Shown: positions 9,286 through 22,202 of the stretch, one piece after another | Numbering within the stretch: position 1 is the first letter of the stretch | Layout of the letters: every line of letters starts with the position of its first letter | Source of the DNA: Ligula intestinalis | Lineage: Eukaryota; Platyhelminthes; Cestoda; Diphyllobothriidea; Diphyllobothriidae | Reading direction: 5' to 3' | NCBI GenBank assembly: GCA_036362985.1 | Contig: JAYGXS010000004.1 | Span: 44,807,131 to 44,871,130, forward strand | DNA: 64,000 bases | Position numbers and translations under genes: made by a program | Notes under the pieces: generated by a model | Database searches by the model: none | What the model was told of the DNA's origin: nothing | What the model saw: only the letters and a program-made list of their open reading frames with translations

Positions 9286-12211
9286 GAACCGCAATGTTAA
9301 TTAGCTCCCACACCGGATGACTTTAAACGTTTTACCTCAAACTGACGCGAATTACAGTTGCCAATTAGCGATTACGTTATAATGACTACTAATGTTGTCC
9401 AATTTGGAATGAGACAAATTGCAGGTGTCACACCAGATTAAAATATATAATTGTACCAGCACTTCTGATTTTTTAATGCTGCGTTGCATATCTTCTCAAG
9501 TCTCACGACAACCTGGGGATCTAGTACCGAAGATTTGCTGAATAAAGCTTCTTTATTGCCCAAAGAATCCCTTTCCTTGAAATTAAATTCCTTGGAATGC
9601 CTGCCGCCAAATTTATACGAAACTAATTAATATTGCTATGATTTGTGTTAATGATTTTTACTTTACAATCATTGAAGTTAATCTTTAAACACTATACCTC
9701 GAGGCTGTACAAAGTAATATCAAGTCTATTGTTAGTTCAAATAATATCTCCCATATTGAGGTTAAACGTATTGTTAGGGGACCGTTTCCTTCATAATCAG
9801 CTATTTTAACTGCAAAAACAAAATCAAAACACCAAAACTCAATGATAATATCCTCAAAAGCTCCGTGGAAAAATAAAAACGCATGAAAGTAGTCTTTGCC
9901 AATTTAATTAATTTCAACAATTAAAAAAACAGAAACAAAGGGCCCTTATAATAAAGTTCAATTTTGGCGCAAGTATGTTGGATTTCATTCTGCAATCTAT
10001 TTTTGATTGATTTGCGAGTTTATTTCTGACAGTAGATAAAGTTAGTTAAAAAGCTTAAAAATTAATGGTTAGTTATTGTAGAAAATTTATATATTAGGAG
10101 TACTGTTTTAGGTATCACTTTTAGTTCACTTGAGGAGTTTCTTTATAATTGGCATACATGCCAGCCTACCACGAGCTTTTCTTTATTTTTTACTGTGACT
10201 TACTCTGTTATTATTGACCGATAAATAGTGGGATCCTATCTTATTTTCAGCTGTGTGAGTGTTTTGGGTAATGGATAACGAACTGTAATGCTGTGTTACT
10301 TTGCATGGGTTTAGAAGACACTGCTCGCGACAAACGACAAACAAAGATACTCTATTAACGAGTTCGCATTTACGTGCTTTGAGCATGCGTATTGCACTTA
10401 AGTTAATTTCACAACGATCGAAATATTTCGTCTGTGAAATAATGCAAGCGAACAAGGAAAGAATGCTTTTCATTTTGCGTTCCTCAAGGGTGCTCGCAAT
10501 AATGGTTGGAGACCGCAAATCCTCACGAAGTCTACCTAGCATGGGCAAAGACAATTTTTATCAACTAGTATTTTCTTCTATTCTAGTGTGTAACCAGTCC
10601 TTCAGCATTTTGAGAAGTATGCGGAAAAATAATTGTTTTGCTCTTCTTCATTTATTTTAAATGAACAAAGAATATGTGCAGCAATGCCTCCTTTCTGTTT
10701 ACTGGGAGTTTGAAGGTTTTCAAATTTGAAAAAAAGTAAGAACTTTCAGTGATTTTAAAAGACACTTCCATTTGTACGCAAAGTGCTCCTGAATCAATTT
10801 TTACCACATAATTATTTGAAAATAAAAAGGAATTAATTGCTTGTCAGATCTATCTGCCAATACGCAAGTTTTCTGAAGTGCATTGGTCTTTACGCGTGAG
10901 CACAGTCTCATGGCAACGTGTCGCAGACGATGTGTATACTTACTGTCTCAATTAGGATACTGTACTAACTAGTACGAATTTTTTTACAGCAAAGTGAGCT
11001 TTCTCTGAATGCAGCCAATTTTTCCTCTCATTACCACTCAACTCTAAGGTCAAAACACCCGTGAGGCGACCAAAGCCAGATAAGGAGGCAGTGGCTGAAA
11101 AGAATCTGTTTAAAAATTCCCTACAAGATCTTGTCCTCAATTATTTATGTGTCAGGTTACACGGCAGGTATCATAGTTGCCTTTGAAAGGCAGTAACAGA
11201 AAAAGCTCACTAAAAACGGAATCTGCACCTTCAAATGTATATCAGAAAAGGAATATGCTGTTGGTTCAGCCAAGGGATGTACCAGCTGCAAGGTATATCT
11301 CATTTTTATAGGATCAAACTCGTTAAATGTATTGCAGAAATGAATTCATTTTAGTAAGTGGAGAAAAGACGGCTCATTATCAGATTCACCTTATCATCCA
11401 TGTCTCCTACTCCAGTCGTCAATTTGACTCTTTCAAACTTTATTCGGTAAGCTCATTACATTAATGGATTGAATGTGACATGTAGTATTACCTTAGAGTC
11501 AGATGTCGATACACGTGCGTGCCAACACATGGAAAACTCAACAAAAATGGTGATTTGCCCACCCATTTTCAAATGACTGTAAAATATCATTTCAACTTTC
11601 GGAAATAAGATACAGATCAGGGGCATATTGAAGGAATGCAAAATCAAAACTTCTTTTCAAACAAAGATTATATCTACATTTTCGTACAATAAGGAGAAAA
11701 GCCTGACGGCGCATAGGCACAAAAGGTGCATGTAAAAGCAGTTGTTCATCCATAAATTGTGTAGCGATAAGCATAAACCACAACAAAACATCACATATTT
11801 CATGTTTAAATGACGTCACAGAATTTCTCTACCGATAACGATAAGAACAAAAATCGTTGTCATTCCGCAGGAATGAGATAAATTTCATCGTTAAGATGGC
11901 GTCCTATTTAACACGCAGCAAAATGAGAGGCTAGTTGGTTATCTAACTGTATTAAAGTCATAGAAAACGGCTCATTTAAGCCGAATAAAGGCTTTAAGAA
12001 ATGAACCAAACTTTTCCTGTATTTGAGAAACATACTTACGCTCTTTCTCATATTCCTACTCTCAAGCAAATATGAAAGTACCAGACACTTAGTCAACTAA
12101 GCGTAATTTTGCTACAGGATATTGAATGAAATATTGCATATTATATATACAAAAAGGAATATAAATCTTATTTGGACGTAAAAGTCGGCAAAATGACCAC
12201 CATATCAATTG
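9286..12211. other. Intergenic, no gene recognised
   Basis: AT-rich, with unrelated short open frames (for example 10183-10554 minus and 10301-10660 plus, which overlap each other). No domain or repeat relationship was recognised. Confidence 0.5.
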
Positions 12212-12577
12212 ATTTATTGCCCTTAGCTTTCGAACTCTTACAGGAGTCCATCTTCAGAGATGAGAAAGCAGCCAAAAACGAAGGTAATTATAGTGGCCAT
12301 AGGCCGATCAACTGTCAAAAAACATCGAGTTGTCAGGGGTTAAGAAACAGCAAAGGAAAAAGGGAGTGGGGTAAGCAACTAGTTTTGACTGGAGTCACTA
12401 GGGTATTAGTGCCCCCTCCCTCATCCTTTATTCGTTTGCCGTTTCTAATCCCCTGACAACCCGATGTTTTCTGACAGTTGATTGGCCTATCATCACTATA
12501 ATTACCTTCGTTTTTGGCTGCTTTCTCATCTCTGAAGATGGACTCCTGTAATAGTTCGAAAGCTTAGGGCAATAAAT
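12212..12577. repeat. 366-bp near-perfect palindrome (foldback repeat)
   Basis: The left arm 12212-12372 and right arm 12412-12577 are reverse complements over about 160 bases with scattered mismatches, separated by about 40 bases. Each arm ends outward in a motif read toward the outside as CTGAAGATGGACTCCTG, then TTCGAAAGCTTAG, then GCAATAAAT. A related single copy lies at 57464-57519. The arms carry no coding signal. It is probably two inverted copies of the 3' end of one retroelement or a foldback element. Confidence 0.85.
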
Positions 12578-15500
12578 AAATTTATCCAGTGCTCGACACG
12601 TCTTTTTCCTTATCCATGCGGATACCTGGATCATGAACCTTCTCATTCACTCGGAAATAAATCTTAGTTCATTTTTCAATATGCAAATGACGTCTACAAA
12701 TGACTTTGGAGAATTTAAGGATTATACAAGCGCAGGTTCTATAGAATTTTCCTTATCTTCAGCTTCTTCTCTGACGTTAATTTAAAAACCATTGCAATAA
12801 GATCTTGGCAGATGCGCAAATATCGTGGCATTCTTTTTCACCCTTTTGTTCACTGTGATGCATTAATATAGCTCACTTGGCTTAATACAAATTGGTAACA
12901 GTGTACTTAAAATATATTTCGTTCATTTCCTTGCTTGAGTTTACATTGGGATTCATTTGCACATCTTTTTTATCAAAAATCATTAACGTGCTTACAGGTT
13001 TTTACCTCACTTAGAAGGAACAAACTGAAAAAAAAGATGTTATAGGTTAATTTAATGGTTTCATCTCACAGTAATTAATTGATTATCATACGCAGAGGAG
13101 CTCATGTTCCTTGAAGATGATAGTGAATATTTTTGATATGGTAAAGTGCTCGGTAAATATGCTAGACCTTTCACTCAACGTACTTTAATGTAAAAAAGTT
13201 TGCACCACTAAGACATAAATACTTGCGTAATGTATTGCACTGACTATCAAATACAAAGAATTTCGTTATTTTAACGAAAATAAAATGTATGATTTCTTCA
13301 CAATGCGCACATGAGAACCTTTATTCACTAAAATGAGGATCGGAAACTGCTTTGAACAGCAGTCCAATCACTTATTCGGAAATCATTGTCTAATGATGTA
13401 TAAACATGAGTTAATTAAGGTGTTTTTAAATATAATTCCTGAATTCTGCGGCAGCTTGATGCCACACGATTTACCGAATAAACTCTCGAAGTTTTGTTTT
13501 GTTTCCCATGATCGCCTGAGTTATTGCATGCTGCTATGTGGATGCGTCATTAGAATAAATTATTGATATGCATTTTGCAAATTTTCATTAATGCGATTCT
13601 TCATTTGTCTACTATTATTGACACACCATTTAACAGGGCGACTGATGTTTCTGCGCAGTAAGGTGATATAAATTCACTTTTTTACTTCATTGCCTGTGCA
13701 GTCGTCAAGATCTCCCTATATGTTGTTGAAAATTAGCTGTTGCGTTATCAAGAATTGGCTATCGTTCAAATAACGTGATTACTCATGGTCAGTTTGTTTG
13801 AGTAAATATTAACAAAATACATGGTAAGATGAGTTTGAACGATTATTGCAACATATATTATATCCAGCTCAACTCATTTAAAATTAACTGTTTTTGGAAC
13901 CTTTAAATTAAGGTGTTGCCATTTATTTTATATAATGGGGCAGCTAGGCCATGCAGTTTATACTCAAGTACCGTGGCAACGTCAGCCCTATATTTAATCA
14001 CAGTCGGGATATGCGGTAGTATCTTTCATCCAAATTTCATTCCCATATTGAGGTTTAAAGGGATTTTTCTCACTGGACATTATCTTGCAGTTTAATATTA
14101 ATTTAATTTACAAATTCCATTTACTGTGTCCATTTATATGGTATGTTTGTCATGAAAAGAAATATTTAAGTTGATGAGTTGTCATTAAATTTGTTAAGAC
14201 CATTAAATCCTGCTGCCTACGCACGTTTTAATTTCGTACTCAGGATAAATGCTTCAAACAATGGACTGCAATGGTATTAAGATGTCACTTTTTAGGTAAT
14301 AAGGGGTTATTTGTATGGTTGATAAATGATTTCCTGTGTAATACTTCTTATTTTATAACACTATGGAATGAATGGAATGAAATGTAAGGGAAGTTGTGAC
14401 CATGGAAGCAATTAAGAAGTGTTAGATAACATCCAGTGTGAAAGTATGAACGATGTTATATTCAAACCCACTGTACTGTTTGGCTATTTGTATCATTTTT
14501 GCTTTTATATGCTAAGAAAATACAAAGGTATGAAACCGTATACCCCCATTAAAGGAGCAATTTCTGAGAGGGTTAAGGCTATACTTAAACCTAAATAGGA
14601 CTTTGCTCGGTTTATAGTTCATATCAGTTCATATTCTATGGTAAAATGAATTGGTTTTGGCCATAAGTAATGCGAAGTATTTGAGGCCCAAGTCATTCTT
14701 CGAAGTACAGGTAGGAATGTTCTGCAAACACAAATTTCTACTACTGGTTACCATGGTTAGGTTTTTGAAATAAAATCTGCCCTAAAAAGGAAATATCGCT
14801 CAGTCTGACAGTCAGCAAGCCTTAGTCGTGTTTTCATCAGGTGGAATACGCTAGGCCAATTCTGTTACTCGACCGTTCTTTCCACTCCAATGCACACATT
14901 TTCAGGCTGTTACTTTTATTTTTCGAAAAATTGTAATCGAAAAAATGGTTTTATACAGCAGGTAATGCATACTGTCTCATCCATTTCTTGTAGTACCAAA
15001 CAGTTTTAAAAGTCGTATTTATGTGACAACCGGCAGCATTGCACCTGTCAGATTCCAACTGTAAACTGATGTGTTACAGATAAAATTTCACAGGTCAAAA
15101 AACCCTACTCTATATTGCAAGGGAGAGGTCTATAAAATGTAATACAGACTACAAGTGATAACAGTTAGTTTTATCGTCAATAGTTTACGCTTACTGTCTT
15201 CTGCCCAAACGCGTCCTGTGATTCCGTTTCATGTCAAATCAGCATCCAGATGAACTAGTCACAAAGTGACACGCCTTACAATTTTTAGCAGCACTGTTCA
15301 ACTTAATAGTCCCGTAAAAAAGCTTTATGGCAATAGAATTAGGTGAATTTCCTTTCCATTTGGAGGTGCTTACAGGTTATCACCGCCACATTCAGTCTAT
15401 CAGATTATTTTGTAGGTCAAATATTTAAAGTTTTATAACAATATGGACCATCGTAAAACTGAGCCCACTAGTAGGCAGACTACATTTGAAGGCCTGTCTA

Positions 15501-17798
15501 ATGTGGCTTGCTTCAAATAAACACAATTCGCTATCAAAAAGATAACGATACGATAATGATATAAATTAGCTTCAGAGAGCTCCAGAAAAGTACGGCAGTA
15601 AATTTTCGTTCTTAAACGACTCTCTGGACGAAGCTTCGCATGTACCAATCATGGTATCTAGGACTAGTAATGGTCCTCCGATAAACATTTGCTTCTATAT
15701 TTAAAATTATCGATAACGGTGAAAAAAACAGGCGCATTTTCGTCAGCGTAAAAAGTTAAACAGTAAATACCACACTAACAGTTTATCCTTAATAGTCAGT
15801 TTTGCGGAGGTGAGTTAAATTTTCATGGATATCAGCTTTCGTCAAGCATTAGCCAATATATCAACATAGAAGCAGAATATTAATGAAAGGAATCTGGAAT
15901 TTCTATAGCGTGCAAATCTATGTAAATAAAATAAATCACAGATTTAAATAGCGGGTCAATTAATCAACCGATACACGCCACCGCTATCAAGTAATTAAAC
16001 CCATAGGTGAACACAGAATCCGTCTTGTGTGCCTGTGACTAATGGATAAAATGCCAAAATTAATTTCACTGAAAGACGATCGTAGCGGAAAATGGGCGAA
16101 CTTTGCCAGATTCCGACTACTGAAAAAGAGGAGGAACTCTAATTCATGTTTGAAAAATAAAATGAGCAAATACTTGCAGATAAGCGCAACTTCAAGCTAG
16201 AAAACTTCGAGGACTTATTCTCGTTGGGTGTGTTGGAGATACCAATTTTTTCTGAAGGACGAATTTGTTGGAAAAAAGTAAACATACACTTCTTATCAAG
16301 TTACCTCATGCAGACTCAGCCTTCTTTCCTTAATATTTAATGCACTTAAATTCTGATCTAATTTTTAGTAAGGCAAATTCCAACTTCGTCAACCTTAAGA
16401 CACATTTATACTTTGGACCAGATTAAGGACCAAATATTGATTAATGTGTTTTTATCAACGTGTGTGAAATTTGGTCGCAGAAAACCTGCCAACAGCATAC
16501 AAGCAGCAGAGTTCACTAGTGTGGGGCTACCGGTTGGCCAGCAAGCAGGTTTTTTTATGCAAGGAGTAAATTAATATTCTAGGCCATAAATTACTGACAG
16601 CGCGGAACATACTAAAACTATAATTTTACAGAGTGATAAGATATAAAGCAAACATTTATTGCAAAATCTGCCTGGGTAAGAGTTGATGAATACTTGCCTA
16701 ACTCCTAAGCTTTCTATAATATAACTGTGTGGACCTTCTTATAAGGCCAGTCTATGATTAAACAAAATAGTTCCCTCTCCCTAGATTTACGGAAACCATA
16801 AACGGATCACGCAAAGCGCAAACAGAGGTCCCCTTTTATCAATGTTAAAGCAAGATACGAGTTTAGTGTGCACTAACTTGTAACCAAAAGGTAACGCACA
16901 GATAACAAGAGAAAATAAGATAGGAAGACAGGTTTGTTGTCGAATTTCTATTTATCACACGCTCCAACTTCACAATCGAGCTCATTACAGATAGCAACTT
17001 CAGGTGTTCGCGCGCGTGCGCGTACGGCAGTTTGAGCGCTATAACCGACAGCGTCCATCGCGTGGCCAGCGCGTTGCGCACAGCAGTCAGATACACGCAC
17101 GAGTTATTTTCTAGTGTGAAAAAACTGCCCAACGTCCACCGCAGACTTTTCTGCCGGTGGCAAGGCGAACGTGGACGACACAGGAGCCTACGAAGCTGAC
17201 TGACCCATGCGTGCGTGCCACACATGAACTGATATCTGCATTATACACCGAGCTACGGTAATGAAGGCTCAACATTTCCATCGGTGGTATATAGGTGCTC
17301 ACCAATCGGCTACGGAACTCACTCGACCCGTTTTAACTTGGAGCCTGTTTTCGAGGCCCACCAGCAGCTGCTCAACGGCTAGCATTTCTTATAAACAGAA
17401 ATGCATTATCGACAAAGATAACGGAACCTGAAATAAACATTTGTGGCATTTTAGGCACCATCAGTCACCCATATCGATGCGCAGGGTTAGCAACCCCCAA
17501 GGCTAGGACGCCTACATCATATAAAAAGCTACAGTAGGGCGAACTCATCGTTCTTATCTGTGAGAGTGCCAAAGAGGTCATATGAAGCATGAGTCAATGC
17601 AGCCTAATCCTTGGAGTTCTAAAATAGTCATTTTAGGAATGATTTAGAAAGTTTGTATTTAAACTGTTTGCATAGATAGAGAAGAAGTCGAGTCGAGCAC
17701 CGAAATACTTGGTTTATTGTCTTGAGCTCTCAAATTCAATCGGCCTATTGAATTGGCGTCGGCATACAGGGTCCTGCGCAGTCACTGGCAGGCACGCT
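12578..17798. other. Intergenic, no gene recognised
   Basis: AT-rich DNA with short domain-free frames. A locally GC-richer patch at about 16980-17350 contains alternating CG/GC runs (CGCGCGTGCGCG) but no recognised gene. Confidence 0.45.
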
Positions 17799-18005
17799 CA
17801 GTTAATTGGCGCACACCTCCTATAATTTCACCCTTGACGTTGCTATTTCTTACCTGGGAAAAACTGACGACCTCCGACGTCTCTTGCAGTTGGCTAAGGC
17901 ATACCCCTATAACTGCCCTCTTTTTGTAGCTATTTCTTACAGCTGACGACCTGACGACTTCTGTCAGTTGATTAGCGTACACCATCTATAAGTACCCTCG
18001 ACTTT
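17799..18005 (-). repeat. Imperfect tandem repeat (2.5 units of about 78-88 bp)
   Basis: Units begin with CAGTTNNYTNNGC at 17799, 17887 and 17965. They share CTATTTCTTAC and CTGACGAC segments. On the minus strand the array stays open from ATG at 17985 to 17782 (67 codons) and repeats the pattern QL..E...S..VRNS...K..IIG. No known protein was recognised. Openness through two diverged units may be chance. Confidence 0.6.
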
Positions 18006-21000
18006 TTCATTTAAAGATGAAATCCACTTAGTACTTGAAAGCTCAAACTACACATAGTCACGCTTGGTCTAAAAAGCCTATGAAATGACCGATTGTTCTG
18101 CGTCCTTATAAGAAGGCCGATAAGTGCGTCGGGTATATGTCAGTACCTATTATCCTTCGTTTATTTATGACATTTGGTGGATTCGGACAAGACCATTCAG
18201 GATGTAGCTTGCTGAAGAAGTTAGATCACAACGGGAGCAGGTTGCAGTTCAGTCCAGATGCCTGGTGGTCTGGGAAAGTGGGAGGACGTTTCGTAGGCAA
18301 GTATGAGAGTTCTCATTCCTGTTGCTTATGCTACTTATAGGCATGATTTGCTGTAGACTTAGAGGTGAGTTCATTTAATTAATTCAGAGGTCTCCAAAGA
18401 GACCGATCCGTGACCGAAAAACCCGTTGAAAATGTGGCTATAAGGCAGAAATTTCGTGCTCGCATCCTTATCTCACTACTCTTCAGTCTTTCTCTTGTTT
18501 TTCCTTGCTTTGGCAAACATTGTTACGCTAGACAGCGCATTATATTGGTGGATTTTCAGTGAGGTATTCTTGCAACTCACCGTTTCTTTTCGAGTGCTCA
18601 AATAAGGTTTCAGGATCCCCTCAACCGCACTCCATTTTCCATGAGTGCCCATAGTGAGGATATCATAAAATAAGTTTTTAGCCAGGTGCTTGTTAAACAT
18701 TCTCACGATCCAACCGCTTTATTACAGCAAGCTCTCTCAGCATAGTGTGGCTACTGAGGATGCTAGTCCTTTTTACGATTTCGGTGTGGTGGATCCATTC
18801 ATGTTACTTCCTTTTCAGCCTTTTTCAGGGAGGGAAAATGTTGAATTAAATGAGTGCTCTAGCTCGCTTTCCCTATCTTGTCCACGTCTTTGCTCCGTAC
18901 AGGAATGTTTTCTGTAGAATAGCCCTGTTCCTCCTGGATAAGGTGCTGATTGGTATTCAATTACGGTTCCAGATGAAGTTGTTTAGTCAGTCCATTTATT
19001 GAGTGGAATAGGAAAATTGTCTTGCAATTTGGTCATCGAATTAGCCTTCCTAAAAAATCAAATTCTGAATGTGTGCGTAGGTGTCCATTGACATTAGTTA
19101 AGTTTTATAGCTTTTTGCATTGGATTCGTTGTAGTCATCATGAAGCACCGGTTGTTAAATGACCCATAAAGAAGGCAATCCGATGCATAATCCCTTTCTT
19201 CGTTGTGTTAATTTCGCAGTATTCGGTGAACAACCACTCGCTACGCCTGTTGGACAGGTTCCCGTCGGTTCAATCATCCGCATCGATTTTCCGTTTCTCT
19301 TTACAGTACAAATGTATCGGCAAAGCAGATGAGCTGACACCGGAAAGGAGCCGGTATAAGGCAAATTTCTAGCCCGTTCTTCATGGCGAGTGCTCTGGTG
19401 GCTGTCTTGTTGTCTGTTACCTCTCCTTCCCTTCATCCTACCATTGGTCCGAGTCCCTCCATCAATCTGAATTCCACTATGGCACTCAAGCGTTCATCGC
19501 GGCTAAGTAGGTCGAGGACCTTCGTGTGATCTAAGAGGACAGCATAGAAGCTTAGCCGTGGAAAATATAGTGACAGTCCTCGTCATAGCTTTTTTTTCTG
19601 GCCCATATTCCACTTCATTCCACCGCCTTGGAATTTGCTTGCATCACTGCCGACTGCACACAGGACGGTGGCAACGCCCATTTAACCACCTTGGACTACC
19701 AAAGGAAAAAATTCAACCTAGGTGTCTTTTCATCCGAGAGTTCAGCCGTCAATTCTAACGATGTTAAACTTGTGCTCCTGAGCCCAGGAATGGGAACTTA
19801 CAGTCACCGCGGGCGATGGTGTGCACTCAGTGTCTCGGAGCGTTGGCTCCTCAAGAGTGACCGGCGCGTGTGAAATGGTTTGTGAGCAAGCAAACCTGCA
19901 TAGCATCTACCACATTACCTTTTATGCTGCACACCTAGCTTCGCTGGGGAGACAGTATAAAAATGATCTGGGTTGGGCGCGGGAGCCACACGTGGTAGAT
20001 GGGCAGTGCCCAGCAGACAATGCAAATCATAACAAAAGGAAAACATAAAATCCCATGTTTAATATTTATACTGTAAACCTTTAGTCAGCCAATAAAATAA
20101 TGAAAGCTGTTGGACATTTCAGGCGATGAAACTATTGAGCATGGAGGAAACCAATAATAGTGTGATGGTTATGATGATGACAGTAATAATGACAATGACG
20201 TCCTTCTGATGCGGTTATCGACGAGAAAGAGGTGGATTTACACCTATAATAAGTACGGTTGGCTGTGAAAGAAACTACCGAAAACTTTCTACTAGTTAAG
20301 ACTTGATCTCGCAACCCCAAATGATAACTGACTGGGTGCGACAAGATAGGCGTCCCTGAGTAAGCGCCGGTGATATGACCACAAACGTGGGGAGAGGGGA
20401 CAAAGAACGAAGCGCACGCAGAGGACAAACAGCAGTTATGCCAGTTTCTTGACCGTTTAGACTCAGTTTGGCGCACTCGATTAATTTAGGATCAGACCAA
20501 TAATTTAACAGCAAGCTTACTAACTGTCTGCACTCTATCCGGCTATTGGCTACCCAGAAAGAGCTTTTTTGCAAACAGACTGAGAAAGCAGGAGCACTGG
20601 ACGGGGTACAGGCTTCACCTCTCTGATCATTGTTGTAATTAACGTTGCCAATCATCCAAGTGACGGGTTGCGTGTTCAAGGAACATTGCTGTCGTCATGG
20701 CTGGTAAGCCTTTTTTTCTGCTTCCTCTGAACAAAAGGAACATTAAGTGCATCCGTCTGGTTGATATGGCGGATGGACGCCCACACACAAAAGCGAACTT
20801 ATTTATATTTATGTATAAAAAGTGGAGACTGACGGTAGAGACAAGAGTAGATGGATTGAAAAATCTTTTGGATTAACGAGTATTCATTACATTACAGACA
20901 AAAAAGAGGCTCTGCGTTGTGCAGGTGTTGCACAGACGGACTATCCGACGAGAGGTAAGCATACCAATAAAACGACTTTCATCTGCTCCCCCTCGTCTAT

Positions 21001-21100
21001 ACTTTATTTTTGCTGCAGATGGGTGATAAACGGTAATAAAATTTGTTTTTGCCGATACCTTGTCATTCTGTAGTACAAAAGATAGAACTACATATGCACC
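18006..21100. other. Intergenic, no gene recognised
   Basis: GC-richer between about 19150 and 20700 than the surroundings. Overlapping frames exist on both strands (20132-20476 and 20296-20679 minus), but none shows a recognisable domain. Confidence 0.4.
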
Positions 21101-22097
21101 TACAGTAGATTTCCTATCTCAGGAAACGTCACTCGGAATTCTGAAATGAGTTTTTGATTGGAGCAAATTAATTGCGGATGGTTGAAACAGAGAATACCGT
21201 ACAGCCTAATCTCAATATAGTTTGGTCACCTCAGGATGCCGGCTTTATAGTGAGTTTCGTTTTGACGGCCAAGTAAAGGCATGTGTCGCAAAAAAGTTGC
21301 TACTTAAGTAGCATGCCTTTTTGGCATGGATTTTGAATTCTTTTATAAATTCAACTATGTTTAATGGAAAACAGGCACGACAAAATTATTTCTTGTACTC
21401 GGTAGGTAACAAATTACGCATTCTTTAAATTGTATACTTAAAGAAAGGGTATCTTTCGGTTTTAAAAACGTTCATAAATTGCCGAATAATTTTGAAACCT
21501 TCTGACTGCTACACTGGAATTCAAGGTTTACAAACTGCGCACTGTGTACATCCTGTTTAAGGAAACGTAAGTTTTCGCCTACAGTTTGAGGAAGATCTCG
21601 CATATTTCTCATAAATTTATCAGTACATATGAAGCATAATTTATAGAGTAAAGGTAGCATGAACACATTGACGGATACGATGATCTATGAATGAACACCC
21701 GAAAAGTGTAAAGAAGCTTATCATTAGAAAAAATTTTAAACTGAAGGATTCCCTTTCTATTTAGTTTACAATTTAAAGAAAACGTACTTAGCTACCAAAC
21801 GAGTACAAGGAATTATTTTTTGTGCATGTTTTCCATAAAATATAGTTGAATTTATAAAGGCATTCAAAATCAATGACAAAATGTCATACTACTTAAGCAA
21901 CCACTTTTTTTGATATAAACTTTTACTAAGTGGTCAGAACGAACCTCACTTAAAAACCGGCATCCTGATATGACCTAAATAAATTGAGAAGAGGCTGTTT
22001 AATCGTCATTTTTAAAACCATAAGCAACTAATATGTTTCAATTAAAAGGCACTTTAGAGTTACTGGTGACGTTTCATGAGATAGGGCATCTACTGTA
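21101..22097. mobile_element. Long-inverted-repeat (foldback/MITE-like) element with TA edges
   Basis: The left arm 21101 to about 21465 and right arm about 21755 to 22097 are reverse complements along their length (roughly three quarters identical by eye). The ends read TACAGTAGAT and ATCTACTGTA, so TA may be the target duplication and CAGTAGAT the terminus, as in Tc1/mariner-type elements. Shared internal blocks include CAGGATGCCGG, TTCTTGTACTCG and TTTATAAATTCAACTAT. The centre holds no recognisable gene, so it is probably non-autonomous. A single related arm lies at 24690-24925. Confidence 0.8.
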
Positions 22098-22131
22098 TTT
22101 ATATAGACAATGTGAGAAGCCGATAAACGAA

Positions 22132-22202
22132 GGGGAGACTTAAATGGTCACTTTCGGCTTGCTAGTCATCCCCAGTCAGCCATTACCCGACCCAGGGGGG
22201 GG
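22132..22202 (-). repeat. SINE body fragment
   Basis: On the minus strand the sequence GGTAATGGCTGACTGGGGATG, then AGCAAGCC and TGACCATT, matches the non-tRNA body of the SINE at 56695-56833. The tRNA-like head is missing. It lies just right of the foldback element. Confidence 0.6.

Noticed and set aside
10183..10660. Overlapping 119-123-residue frames on opposite strands
   Set aside because: Neither shows a recognisable family or repeat relation; likely chance.
16980..17350. CpG-island promoter
   Set aside because: Locally GC-rich with CGCGCG runs, but no adjacent coding exon could be identified.
20296..20679. 127-residue minus-strand open frame in a GC-richer patch
   Set aside because: No domain, no start or splice context, and another frame overlaps it; open by composition.
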